From contig CAISEB010000040.1 of NCBI GenBank assembly GCA_903884235.1, forward strand, positions 1 through 64,000: a DNA stretch of 64,000 bases. The letters run 5' to 3'. Positions 37,503-46,255 of this stretch are shown in pieces. The position numbers and the translations under genes are program-made. This stretch comes from an uncultured Pseudomonadota bacterium (GTDB taxonomy: Bacteria; Pseudomonadota; Gammaproteobacteria; Steroidobacterales; Steroidobacteraceae). Every line of letters starts with the position of its first letter. The first letter of the stretch is position 1. Under the pieces are notes generated by a model, which searched no databases, was not told the origin of the DNA, and saw nothing but the letters and a program-made list of their open reading frames with translations.

Positions 37503-38785
37503 GCCATCCTTTCAGGGCACTCGCTTGTGCCGCGCTGCTCGCGACCGCCGCGCCGTCGTTCGCGGACGAGGCCCCGGTCCGCTTCGACGATCAGTTCCTC
37601 GCGGCACGCGGCCTCGCGCTCGCCGGCGAGCGCGAGGCCGCGCTCGCGGCGTACGGCGCGTTGCTGGACGCCTCGCCCGGCAATGCCGACGTCCTGCTCG
37701 GCCGCGGGCGCCTGTACGCCTGGATGGGTCGCTGGGACGAATCGGAAGTCGACCTGTGCGCAGCCGTCGAGGCGTCGCCCGCGTACGCCGACGCCTGGGC
37801 CGCGCTCGGCGACCTGTACCTGTGGAGCGACCGGCCCGCGCTCGCGACCGGCGCCTACGGGCGCTGGCTCGCGCTCGCCGCCGTGGACGATCCGGCGCCG
37901 CTCATCGCGCGCGGCCGTGCGGCCCGCGCCGCAGGCGACCTGCCCGCCGCGCGCGCCGACTTCGAAGCCGCGGGCGAGCGCGGCGCGGATCCGCAACGGA
38001 TCCGCGACCTGCTGGCCTCGCTGACGCCACCCGCGCCACCGCCACGCATCGTCCGGCCACGCGCCGTCGGGCCCGGCGGCTTGCCGTGGTCGGCGAGCCT
38101 GTCGGTGGACCGCAGCAGCTTCTCGGGCGCGGGCATCGACTTCACCGACAGCGTCGCCTCGGTCCGCCGCTACTTCACGCACGGCTCGCTCGGTCTCGAG
38201 GCCCTCGCCGCGAACCGGTTCGGGATCCAGGACCATGCATTCGCGCTCGACGGCTACGCCGACGTGTGGAACCGCGCCTACGTCAACGTGCGCTTCCAGG
38301 ACGGCCCGAACGAGAGGCTGTTCCCGCGGTCGCGCTGGCGCGCCGAACTGTTCCAGGGCGTCGGGCGCGGCTGGGAGCTGTCGGCCAGCTACGATCGGCT
38401 CGGCTATACGCCCTCCGTCGAGCTGATCGGATTCGGCGTCGGCCGCTACATCGGCGACTTCTACGTTCGCCTGCGGCACCTGTACATTCCCGCCACGCCG
38501 GGCACCGGCAGCAGCAACAGCGACCGCCTGCTCGGGCGCTACTACTACGCCGGTGACGCCGACAACTACGTCGAGGTCGCCGCGGGCATCGGCCGCAGCG
38601 ACCAGTCGACGGCCTTCGTCGTCGGTCCGCTTCCCGCGAGCCACAGCTGGTCCGGGAGCGTCGCGGTCGTGAAGTACCTGACCCCGCGCATCGGCATCAA
38701 GCTTGGCGTCGACCTCGGCTACGGACTCGAGGGCGAGCCGTACTCGAACCACGGCTTCTTCGGGACGCTCTACACCCGATGGTAG
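37499..38785 (+). CDS. TPR and YaiO-type outer-membrane beta-barrel protein
   Basis: A 428-residue exported protein. The signal peptide spans residues 1-22 (ending SFADE). TPR-like helices occupy about 25-175 (FLAARGLALAGEREAALAAY; DAWAALGDLYLWSDRPALAT). A beta-barrel occupies about 195-428, beginning LPWSASLSVDRSSFSGAG and ending in W (FFGTLYTRW), the layout of YaiO (TIGR04390) and functionally of PgaA/BcsC exporters. ATG overlaps the synthase stop (ATGA). The likely role is a periplasmic guide and outer-membrane exit for the polymer (inference). Confidence 0.85.
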   Translation: MSHPFRALACAALLATAAPSFADEAPVRFDDQFLAARGLALAGEREAALAAYGALLDASPGNADVLLGRGRLYAWMGRWDESEVDLCAAVEASPAYADAWAALGDLYLWSDRPALATGAYGRWLALAAVDDPAPLIARGRAARAAGDLPAARADFEAAGERGADPQRIRDLLASLTPPAPPPRIVRPRAVGPGGLPWSASLSVDRSSFSGAGIDFTDSVASVRRYFTHGSLGLEALAANRFGIQDHAFALDGYADVWNRAYVNVRFQDGPNERLFPRSRWRAELFQGVGRGWELSASYDRLGYTPSVELIGFGVGRYIGDFYVRLRHLYIPATPGTGSSNSDRLLGRYYYAGDADNYVEVAAGIGRSDQSTAFVVGPLPASHSWSGSVAVVKYLTPRIGIKLGVDLGYGLEGEPYSNHGFFGTLYTRW

Positions 38786-41271
38786 CCGGCACTGGCGTGG
38801 ACCTGTCGGCCCGGGAGCCGGATCCGGGCCCGGTGACCGTCGGCGACCGCATCGGCCGCGCGGGCGCGCGCTTCCTCGGGTTGCTGCCGGCACTGGTCGC
38901 GGCCCTCGCATGGCTGCGCCTCGCCGAGTTCATCGCCGGCTGGCCCACCGGGATCGGCGCGGATGCGGCGGCGTGGGGTATCGCCCGCGCGCTCGCCGAC
39001 GACGGCCTCGGCCTGCTTCGCGACCTGCCGATCCTGTTCGTCGTCTCGCTGCCCGCGCTGCTGCCCAGCTCGCGGCGCGCGCTGCTCGCGGGCGTGGGCC
39101 TCGCATGGTCGCTGCTGGTCCTCGCCCAGGCCTGCCTCGTGCAGTACTTCATCACCACGCGGGTGCCGCTCGGCGCGGACCTGTACACGTATTCGACGGG
39201 CGAGATCCGCGAGGCGGCCTTCGCGGGCGTGCACCTCGACCCGTGGGTGGCCCTCGGCACGACATTGGCACTCGCGACCCTGTGGCTCCTGCTCGCGGCC
39301 CGCACCCGGGATGCCCGGCGCGATCCCGCACCCCGCGCCTGCGCACTGCTGTGCGGGATTGGCCTGGCGCTGCTGTGGTTCGGGCCCGCGGAACTGCCGC
39401 CCGCCCGCGGCGAGACCGAATACGCGCGCAGCCTGCGGCTCAGCACGTTCCCCGCGTTCGTCGACGCGACGCTCGGCTACCTGCACCCCACCGAGGCCGC
39501 GCCAGCGGCGACGCCCGGCGCCGCGACGCCGCCGGCGTCCCCTGCCGCAGTGGATGCGCCCGTGGATGCGCCGGCGGCTGCCGCCGACGCCACGCGCCAT
39601 GCAGACCCCCGCTACCCGTTCCTGCACCCGGAACGCACGCCGGACACGCTCGGCCCCGAGTTCAACGTCGACCCCGCACACCGCCCGAACCTCGTGCTGG
39701 TGATCGTCGAGGGGCTCGGCCGGTCGTTCTCGGGGCCCGAGGCCCCGCTCGGCAGCTTCACGCCGTTCCTCGACCAGCTCGCGACGCGCAGCCTGTACTT
39801 CGACAACTTCCTGGCACCGCAGGGACGCACGTTCGGCGTGCTGCCCTCGCTACTCGGATCGCTGCCCTTCGCGGAGCAGGGCTTCGCGGCGCTCGGCCAC
39901 CGCATGCCGGCGCACGCGACGCTGCTCAGCGTGCTGAAGGCCGAGGGATACCGCCTGCGCTACTTCGGCGGCACCGACTCCGCCTTCGACGACGAGCGCA
40001 CGTTCCTCGAGCGCCAGGGCGTCGAGGCGCTGTTCGACCGCGCGAGCTTCGGCGCCGGCTACGAACGGATCAACGAGTGGGGCTACGACGATCGCGAGCT
40101 CGTCTCGTTCGCGCTCGCCGAGGAGGCGCGCGACGAAACGCAGCCCTTCGTCGACGTGATCCAGACGATCACCATGCACGACCCCTATCGGGTCCTCGGC
40201 GAGGCGGCGTACCGGCCGCGCGTCGAGCAGCGCCTCGACCAGCTCGGCGTGGCCGAGCCCGAGCGCGCACCGTACCGTGCATCCCGGGATATCTACGCCT
40301 CGATCCTCTACACGGACGACGCGCTGCGGCACTACTTCGACGAGGCGAGCAAGCGCGCCAGCTATCGCAACACGATCTTCGTCGTGACGGGCGACCATCG
40401 CCTGCCGGAGCTTCCGCTCGCGGAGTGGATCGACCGCTACCACGTGCCGCTGCTCGTCTATTCGCCGCTGCTGAAATCACCCCACCGCATCCGGTCCGTG
40501 TCCTCGCAATTCGACGTCACGCCGTCGCTGCTCGCGTTCCTGGCCCATGGCTATGGCCTGCACACGCCAGGATCCGTGACCTGGCTCGGGTCGGGCCTCG
40601 ACCTCGAGCCCTCGTTCCGCAACGTGCACGACATCCCGCTGAAGCAGACCAAGGCCAACCTTGTCGACTTCGTCTCGGGCCCGTGGTACCTGAGCCGCGG
40701 GAGCCTGTACCAGCTGCGCGACGGGTTGCACGCCGAGGCCGCAGCGGACGACGCCGCGAAGGCGCGCACCGAACAGCGCTTCCAGGCATTCCGGGCGGCG
40801 AATGCCGTGGTCGCCCGGTCGCTGGTGCTGGCACCGCCCGGCACCCAGGCGGTCGGCTCGAGCTATGCAGAGCGTGCCCACGCGGCGGCCGGGACGCCTG
40901 CGACGACGGCCGGCGGCGAGCTCGCCGTGCGCGAGGCACGCGCACCGGACCGTGCGCGCCGCGGGGAACTGGCCATCGAGGTCGTGTTCGCGAACGGCGC
41001 CCGCGAACCGAGCGAGCTGTTCGTGCCGCTCGTCGTGGTGACGGGCGCGGACGGCGCGGAGCTCACGGAGACCTACGGCAGCGCGATGACGCTCGGCGCC
41101 GGCCAGTCCACGACGCTGACGCTCCCGGTTCGCACCGACGGTGTCGCGCCCGGCCGCTATTTCCTGGCCGTCTATCCGTCCGACCCCGGCAGCGGCCGCC
41201 GCATCGGCGCTGGCCGCTTCCGCATCCCGTTCGTGCTCGAGGACGCGGTGGCCCCTGGAGCCTCGCCCTGA
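38779..41271 (+). CDS. LtaS-like membrane phosphotransferase / sulfatase-fold protein
   Basis: An 830-residue protein: five N-terminal membrane helices (about residues 33-54, 80-96, 102-126, 156-174, 186-202), a Pro/Ala linker, and a periplasmic alkaline-phosphatase-fold domain from about 303. Active-site residues correspond to LtaS: E311 (IVEGLGRSFSG), nucleophile T351 (PQGRTFGVLPS) and D539-H540 (VTGDHR). Thr rather than Cys/Ser favours phosphoglycerol or phosphoethanolamine transfer over sulfatase activity. A beta-rich extension (about 690-830) may bind substrate. It overlaps the barrel gene by seven bases. Confidence 0.85.
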   Translation: MVAGTGVDLSAREPDPGPVTVGDRIGRAGARFLGLLPALVAALAWLRLAEFIAGWPTGIGADAAAWGIARALADDGLGLLRDLPILFVVSLPALLPSSRRALLAGVGLAWSLLVLAQACLVQYFITTRVPLGADLYTYSTGEIREAAFAGVHLDPWVALGTTLALATLWLLLAARTRDARRDPAPRACALLCGIGLALLWFGPAELPPARGETEYARSLRLSTFPAFVDATLGYLHPTEAAPAATPGAATPPASPAAVDAPVDAPAAAADATRHADPRYPFLHPERTPDTLGPEFNVDPAHRPNLVLVIVEGLGRSFSGPEAPLGSFTPFLDQLATRSLYFDNFLAPQGRTFGVLPSLLGSLPFAEQGFAALGHRMPAHATLLSVLKAEGYRLRYFGGTDSAFDDERTFLERQGVEALFDRASFGAGYERINEWGYDDRELVSFALAEEARDETQPFVDVIQTITMHDPYRVLGEAAYRPRVEQRLDQLGVAEPERAPYRASRDIYASILYTDDALRHYFDEASKRASYRNTIFVVTGDHRLPELPLAEWIDRYHVPLLVYSPLLKSPHRIRSVSSQFDVTPSLLAFLAHGYGLHTPGSVTWLGSGLDLEPSFRNVHDIPLKQTKANLVDFVSGPWYLSRGSLYQLRDGLHAEAAADDAAKARTEQRFQAFRAANAVVARSLVLAPPGTQAVGSSYAERAHAAAGTPATTAGGELAVREARAPDRARRGELAIEVVFANGAREPSELFVPLVVVTGADGAELTETYGSAMTLGAGQSTTLTLPVRTDGVAPGRYFLAVYPSDPGSGRRIGAGRFRIPFVLEDAVAPGASP

Positions 41272-42200
41272 ACGCACGGCTGCAGTGGCTCGCACTTCTG
41301 CTGTGCGTGGCATCCGGCGCGGCCGACGCCGCCGGGCGCGCCGTCTGGACCTGGGAGTCGGCGAGCTACGAGATGTTGGAGGACCGCAGCGCGGCCGACG
41401 AGGCGATCGCGTTCGCGCACGCGCAGCACATCGACACGCTGTACCTGTATGCCGATGCCTTCGCCGGCCGCACCCTCATCGCGACCCGGCGCGAGACCTA
41501 CCGCCGCCTCATCCGCCGCCTGCACGCCGAGGGCATCAGGACCTACGCGCTGCTCGGCTCGGCCTTCCTGCACACCGAGGCCTACGTCCTCCCCGAGAAG
41601 CGCACGGCCGCGCTCGCGATGATCCGGCGCGTGCTGGATTACAACGCGACCGCCGCGGCGGAGGAACGATTCGACGGCATCAACCTCGACATCGAGCCGC
41701 ACATCCTCGCCGAGTGGGACACCCGGAAGATGCGGCTGCTCGAGGACTACCTCGAGCTCGGTCAGGCGTTGATGGATCTCAAGCGGGCCTCGGGCCAGAC
41801 GCTCGAGGTCGGCCCGGCGATTCCGTTCTGGCTCGACGGCATCACGCTCACGTGGCGCGGCAGGACGATGAGCGTCGCCGAGCACGTGCTCGGCCTGTAC
41901 GACTACGCGGCACTCATGGACTATCGGGATCACGCGCTGGGTGCCGACGGCATCGTCAGCCATGCCGAGAACAATCTCGCGATCGCAAGGCGCCTGCATC
42001 GGCGCCTCGTGATCGGGGTGGACGTCACGCCGGGCGAGCCGCAGAAGGTGTCGTTCGACCACCTCACCGAAGCCGACCTCGAGCGCGAGCTTGGCCTCGC
42101 CGCGGTGGAATTCGGCGCCGACCCGGCGTTCGCGGGATTCGCGATCCACCACTTTCGCGGCTACCAGGCCTGGCTGGCGCGCGATCGTCGTCGGGATTGA
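41268..42200 (+). CDS. Secreted GH18-signature TIM-barrel hydrolase, apparent CTG start
   Basis: A 310-residue exported protein. FDGINLDIE (residues 135-143) fits the PROSITE GH18 active-site pattern, with E143 the predicted acid/base. FAHAQHIDTLYLYAD and the C-terminal GFAIHHFRGYQAWL fit TIM-barrel strands. The signal peptide begins LNARLQWLALLLCVASGAAD. No ATG, GTG or TTG exists in frame before it, but CTG 41268 overlaps the previous stop (CTGA) and has GGAG seven bases upstream, so CTG initiation is proposed. It plausibly trims the polymer made by the cluster, like the hydrolase domain of PgaB. Confidence 0.75.
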   Translation: MNARLQWLALLLCVASGAADAAGRAVWTWESASYEMLEDRSAADEAIAFAHAQHIDTLYLYADAFAGRTLIATRRETYRRLIRRLHAEGIRTYALLGSAFLHTEAYVLPEKRTAALAMIRRVLDYNATAAAEERFDGINLDIEPHILAEWDTRKMRLLEDYLELGQALMDLKRASGQTLEVGPAIPFWLDGITLTWRGRTMSVAEHVLGLYDYAALMDYRDHALGADGIVSHAENNLAIARRLHRRLVIGVDVTPGEPQKVSFDHLTEADLERELGLAAVEFGADPAFAGFAIHHFRGYQAWLARDRRRD

Positions 42201-42209
42201 AGGTCCGCG

Positions 42210-44054
42210 CTAGCGCAGCTCGCAGCCGCAGTAGGCGTACACATGCCGCGGGTCGTCGAACGCACCCAGCACCCGCAGTTCGCGCTCGGCGCCGCCGAGC
42301 ACACGCGCGACCACCGGCGGGGTGACCGGCGCGAGGCCGACCGCCCGCGCCGCGGCACGTCCGTCGGCACTCAGCGAGCGCACGAGGCGGTCGCGCCAGC
42401 CGAGATCCTTCTCCCGCCAGCTGGTGCCGTACTTACCGGCCGGCAGCTTGGCGAGGGTGGCGGCGGCGACGATCGCGTCGTCGACGCCACCGAGATGGTC
42501 GACGAGCCCGAGCTTCGCGGCCTCCGAGCCGATCCAGACGCGCCCTTCGGCGACCGCCTCGATCTCGGCCGGGGTCTTCTTGCGGGCCGCCGCCACCTTG
42601 CCGACGAAGTCGTGGTAGGCGTGCTCGACGCCGAGCTGCAGCACCTCCCGGGTCTCGGCGGTGAGCGCCCGCTCGGGCCTGAGCGCGCCCGCGAGTGGCG
42701 AGGTCGCGACGCCGTCGCTCGCGACGCCGATCTTGTCGAGCGTCTTCTCGAATGTCGCGGTGAGGCCAAACACGCCGATCGAGCCCGTGATCGTCGTCGG
42801 CTCGGAGTAGATCTGGTCGGCATCCATCGCGATGTAGTAGCCGCCGGAGGCCGCGACGCTCGAGAACGAGGCGACGACCGGCTTGCCGGCGGCCTTCAGC
42901 GCGTCCACTTCCTGGCGGATCACCTCGGACGCCAGCATGCTGCCACCGCCGCTGTCGATGCGCAGCACGACGGCCTTCACGTCGTCGTCGAAGCGTGCCT
43001 TCCTGAGCGTGTCCGCGAAGCTCTCGCTGCCGATCTGGCCCGGCCCGCCTTCGCCGTAGACGATGCTGCCCGCGGCGACCAGCACCGCGACATCGCCCGC
43101 CGGATGGCGGGCGAGCGCCGATTCCGGGCGGATCACCGCGAGGTAGGCATCCTGGTCGACGGCGTTGAAGCTGTGCGTCGCATGGTCCTCGCCGACGAGG
43201 TCGATGATCTCGCGTTCGAACTGGATCGACGTCTTGCGCCCGCTGATCAGCCCGCGCTCCTCGGCAAGCTTGGCGGCATCGCCGCCGGCCTCGCGCATCA
43301 GCGGCACCGCGTCGTGGACGTACCCATCGATGGTGCCTGCCTTCAGGTGCCGGGCCGTCTCGACCGTGCCGGTATACCACTGCCACAGCGGCGTCATCCA
43401 GCCGAGCGTCTGCTCGCGATCCTCCGGCGACATGCTCTGGCGCGTGAACGGTTCGACGAACGACTTGTGGGTTCCGACCTTGAACACCTCGACCGCGACG
43501 CCGAGACGCTCGAGCGCGTCATGGAAGTACAGGCCGTAGGCGGCAAAGCCGTTGATCGTCACCTCGCCGGTCGGGTCGATGTAGGCGCGGTCGGCCTGCG
43601 CCATCAGGAAGTACTGCTCCTGCGAGGTGTAGCGGGAGTAGGCGTACACCTTCTTGCCCGCGCGGCGGAACGCCGCGAGCGCATCGGCAACGGCCTTCAG
43701 CTTGGTGTAGCCACCCGCCGCGAGGTCCTCGACGTCGAGCACGACGAGGTGGATGCGGTCGTCGTGGGCGGCCTCGCGGATCGCCTCGACGACGTCGCGC
43801 ACCAGCGTTTCGGGTTCGTGGTCGCCGGTCACGAAGCCGAGCGAGCGGTCGAACGAGCTGCCGCTCTGCTGCTCGACGAGGTGGCCCTCGAGGCGCACGA
43901 CGAGCGCGGCCTTGGACGGCACCATCGGCAGCGGATGATGGAATGCGATCAGCACCACGCCGAACAGCACGAGCAGCAGCACGAGGCTGAGCACGCGCCT
44001 CAGGCCATCGAGCAGGCGCCAGATGAAAGCAAACGAGCGAGCGACGCGACCCAT
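42210..44054 (-). CDS. sppA: Signal peptide peptidase SppA, 67-kDa type
   Basis: A 614-residue inner-membrane serine protease degrading cleaved signal peptides (E. coli 618). One N-terminal membrane helix spans about 19-38. The tandem S49 domains contribute the catalytic pair: K197 in GTHKSFVEPF and S403 in SVAASGGYYIAM. The start at ATG 44054 (MGRVARSFAFIWR) gives the family N terminus. It converges with the GH18-like gene, ten bases apart. Confidence 0.95.
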   Translation of the reverse strand: MGRVARSFAFIWRLLDGLRRVLSLVLLLVLFGVVLIAFHHPLPMVPSKAALVVRLEGHLVEQQSGSSFDRSLGFVTGDHEPETLVRDVVEAIREAAHDDRIHLVVLDVEDLAAGGYTKLKAVADALAAFRRAGKKVYAYSRYTSQEQYFLMAQADRAYIDPTGEVTINGFAAYGLYFHDALERLGVAVEVFKVGTHKSFVEPFTRQSMSPEDREQTLGWMTPLWQWYTGTVETARHLKAGTIDGYVHDAVPLMREAGGDAAKLAEERGLISGRKTSIQFEREIIDLVGEDHATHSFNAVDQDAYLAVIRPESALARHPAGDVAVLVAAGSIVYGEGGPGQIGSESFADTLRKARFDDDVKAVVLRIDSGGGSMLASEVIRQEVDALKAAGKPVVASFSSVAASGGYYIAMDADQIYSEPTTITGSIGVFGLTATFEKTLDKIGVASDGVATSPLAGALRPERALTAETREVLQLGVEHAYHDFVGKVAAARKKTPAEIEAVAEGRVWIGSEAAKLGLVDHLGGVDDAIVAAATLAKLPAGKYGTSWREKDLGWRDRLVRSLSADGRAAARAVGLAPVTPPVVARVLGGAERELRVLGAFDDPRHVYAYCGCELR

Positions 44055-44144
44055 GGCGACTCCGGAACCGTTGCCGCGGATCTGCCGCGGGCGAGGAGCA
44101 GTGTAGCGGGAGACGGTGGCGGCTGCTCGCGACGGCGGGACCCG

Positions 44145-44184
44145 CAAAAGACGAAGGGCCAGGCAGGTCGCCCTGCACTGGCCC
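44145..44184 (-). terminator. Rho-independent terminator of the rpsP-rimM-trmD-rplS operon
   Basis: On the minus strand GGGCCAG and CTGGCCC (44178-44184 and 44156-44162) close a stem continued by GCAGG-GCGA-CCTGC after a one-base bulge. The T-rich TTCGTCTTTT follows. The stem starts 34 bases after the rplS stop. This is the clearest intrinsic terminator in the window. Confidence 0.88.
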
Positions 44185-44218
44185 CAAAGGTCGCCCTACG
44201 CGCCGGTGGCGCGGTGGA

Positions 44219-44566
44219 TCAGACCTTCTCTTCGATGCGGGCCGACTTGCCCGAGCGGTCGCGCAGGTAGTACAGCTTCGCGCGACGGACGTTGCCGCGA
44301 CGCTTGACCGTGATCTCGCCGAGCGACGGGCTGTAGGTCTGGAACACGCGCTCCACGCCCTCGCCGTGCGAGATCTTGCGGACCGTGAACGACGAGTTCA
44401 GGCCGCGGTTGCGGCGCGCGATCACGACGCCCTCGTAGGCCTGGACGCGCTCGCGCTCGCCTTCCTTGACCTTGACCTCGACGACGACGGTGTCGCCCGG
44501 GCCGAACTCGGGAATCTGACGGGCCGTCTGGCGCTGCTCGATGGCCTGGGTGAACTTGTTGGTCAT
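44219..44566 (-). CDS. rplS: 50S ribosomal protein L19
   Basis: A 115-residue ribosomal protein (E. coli 115) at the 30S-50S interface. The conserved core [20 protein letters not shown], then [16 protein letters not shown] and [19 protein letters not shown], leaves no doubt. The start codon overlaps the trmD stop by four bases. Last gene of the operon. Confidence 0.98.
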   Translation of the reverse strand: MTNKFTQAIEQRQTARQIPEFGPGDTVVVEVKVKEGERERVQAYEGVVIARRNRGLNSSFTVRKISHGEGVERVFQTYSPSLGEITVKRRGNVRRAKLYYLRDRSGKSARIEEKV

Positions 44567-45330
44567 GACTCGTGTTCCTCTCGATACTCTTCGAGGAGCA
44601 CTCGCTCCTCGCTCGTCAAATCCCGCCCGGCCATCAGCTCCGGGCGCCGTTCGGCTGTCCGGCCCAGCGCCTGCTTCAGGCGCCAGCGACGGATCGCCGC
44701 GTGATCTCCTCCGCGCAGCACGTCCGGCACCCGCCGTCCGCGCCACTCCTCGGGCCGCGTGTAGTGCGGCCAGTCGAGCAGCGCCCCGTTGGCGCCGAAC
44801 GACTCCTGTTCAGCCGACTCCGCATCGCCGAGCACGCCCGGCAGGAGCCTCGCCGTCGCATCCACGACCACCAGCGCCGCGAGCTCGCCGCCCGACAGCA
44901 CGAAGTCGCCGATCGACAGTTCCTCGTCGACCATCTCGTCGATCAGCCGCTCGTCGACACCCTCGTAGCGCCCTGCCACCAGCAGGAAGCCCGGCAGCGC
45001 CGCGAGCCGTCGTGCGGTCGCCTGGTCGAACGGCCGGCCCTGCGCCGACAGGTAGATCCTGGGACTGCCCGCCGGCAGCCGCGCCGCCGCCGCCGCGATC
45101 GCGGTGGCCAACGGTTCGACCTTCAGCACCATCCCCGGACCGCCGCCGTACGGGCGATCATCGACCGTGCGGTGCACGTCCTGCGCATGACTGCGCGGAT
45201 CCTCGGCACCGACCCGGACGAGACCGCGCTCGATCGCGCGCCCGACCACTCCGACCGCCAGCTGCGTCCGGACCGCGTCCGGGAACAGCGTGACGATCTC
45301 CACCGCGAGGTGCGGACCCACCGCGTCCAT
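44563..45330 (-). CDS. trmD: tRNA (guanine-37-N1)-methyltransferase
   Basis: A 255-residue SPOUT methyltransferase that modifies G37 next to the anticodon to prevent frameshifting. It shows the knotted SAM site ([52 protein letters not shown]) and the conserved [13 protein letters not shown]. The start at ATG 45330 lies just after the rimM stop at 45335. E. coli TrmD is 255 residues. Confidence 0.97.
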   Translation of the reverse strand: MDAVGPHLAVEIVTLFPDAVRTQLAVGVVGRAIERGLVRVGAEDPRSHAQDVHRTVDDRPYGGGPGMVLKVEPLATAIAAAAARLPAGSPRIYLSAQGRPFDQATARRLAALPGFLLVAGRYEGVDERLIDEMVDEELSIGDFVLSGGELAALVVVDATARLLPGVLGDAESAEQESFGANGALLDWPHYTRPEEWRGRRVPDVLRGGDHAAIRRWRLKQALGRTAERRPELMAGRDLTSEERVLLEEYREEHES

Positions 45331-45334
45331 CGCA

Positions 45335-45874
45335 TCAAATCTCCGGGTCCCAGTCCACCACCACACGCCGGGCGTCGAGATCGACGCGCTTCAGATGTAG
45401 CGGCACGAGCGGAACCCAGCGCTCGCGCCCCCCGTCCTTGATGACCATGACGGGGTTCGCCGGGAACTCGAGGAAGTGCACGACCTCCCCCAGCTCCACG
45501 CCCTCGAGGGTCGCCGCCCGGCAGCCGAGCAGGTCCTCCCAGTAATACTCGCCAGCGGCCGGCACCGGCATTGCCGAGCGGGGCATCGCGATCTCGCGGT
45601 TCGCGTAGCGGCGGGCATCCTCGGGATTGCCCACCCCCTCGACCGCGACGACCAGCGTGCGCCCTCCGCCATGGACCCGGCCCTCGCGGACCCGGACCTG
45701 CTCCCAGCTGCTGTCGCTTCGCGCGACATTCCAGACGGGGTAGTCCAGCAGTCCCTCGCGGGGATCCGTGTACGACTCGACCTTGATCCAGCCCTTCACG
45801 CCCCAAGCCGCCCCGAGGCGACCGAGGACGATCATCCGTTCCGCGGCATCAGACATCGCCGCGGCACCGCTCAT
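45335..45874 (-). CDS. rimM: Ribosome maturation factor RimM
   Basis: A 179-residue 30S assembly factor binding S19. The N-terminal domain is VLGRLGAAWGVKGWIKVESY and the C-terminal PRC-like barrel includes YYWEDLLGCRAATLEGVELG and WVPLVPLHLKRVDLDARRVV. ATG 45874 overlaps the rpsP stop (TGATG). A second ATG at 45856 is possible. Length matches E. coli RimM (182). Confidence 0.96.
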   Translation of the reverse strand: MSGAAAMSDAAERMIVLGRLGAAWGVKGWIKVESYTDPREGLLDYPVWNVARSDSSWEQVRVREGRVHGGGRTLVVAVEGVGNPEDARRYANREIAMPRSAMPVPAAGEYYWEDLLGCRAATLEGVELGEVVHFLEFPANPVMVIKDGGRERWVPLVPLHLKRVDLDARRVVVDWDPEI

Positions 45875-46146
45875 CAGGCAGCGGCCGGCGTCTCCGCCTG
45901 CTGCTGCTTGCGGTAGTCCTTGACCAGTGCGGCGACGCGCTCGGACGCCTTGGCGCCCTTGGCGAGCCAGGCGTCGATCCGAGCGATGTCGAGACGCAGC
46001 TTGATTTCCTTGCCGCGTGCGATCGGATTGAAGATCCCGACCTGCTCCAGGCTCGTGCCGCCCTGGCGCTTGCGGCTGTCGGTAACAACCACGTGGTAGA
46101 AGGGATCCTTCTTGCCGCCGCGACGCGTCAGGCGAATGGTAACCAT
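45874..46146 (-). CDS. rpsP: 30S ribosomal protein S16
   Basis: A 90-residue ribosomal protein (E. coli 82) starting [20 protein letters not shown], with the conserved [11 protein letters not shown] and [20 protein letters not shown]. First gene of the operon rpsP-rimM-trmD-rplS. The ATG at 46146 begins the conserved N terminus. Confidence 0.98.
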   Translation of the reverse strand: MVTIRLTRRGGKKDPFYHVVVTDSRKRQGGTSLEQVGIFNPIARGKEIKLRLDIARIDAWLAKGAKASERVAALVKDYRKQQQAETPAAA

Positions 46147-46214
46147 CAGCTGAAATCCCCAGAAAAAACGTGTGACGCAGGCGCGGGCCTTCAGCCCTCG
46201 CCAAAGAGCCGCGC

Positions 46215-46220
46215 ATTCTA
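46215..46220 (-). promoter_or_regulatory. -10 element of the rpsP operon
   Basis: TAGAAT on the minus strand, about 69 bases upstream of the rpsP start, in a locally AT-rich stretch. No good -35 is visible at 16-18 bases. Confidence 0.45.
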
Positions 46221-46255
46221 CTGAAATGACTCGGTTTCCGCTAGGGGCCGGGTGA

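Noticed and set aside
38703-42200. A 1165-codon frame suggesting a giant fusion ending in the GH18-like domain
   Set aside because: Its first about 855 codons are an out-of-frame reading of the phosphotransferase gene; only the last 310 codons are protein-like and they start at a signal peptide.
42243-44270. A 675-codon open frame opposite sppA
   Set aside because: Antisense shadow of a complete SppA with both catalytic residues; composition is typical of GC-rich noise.
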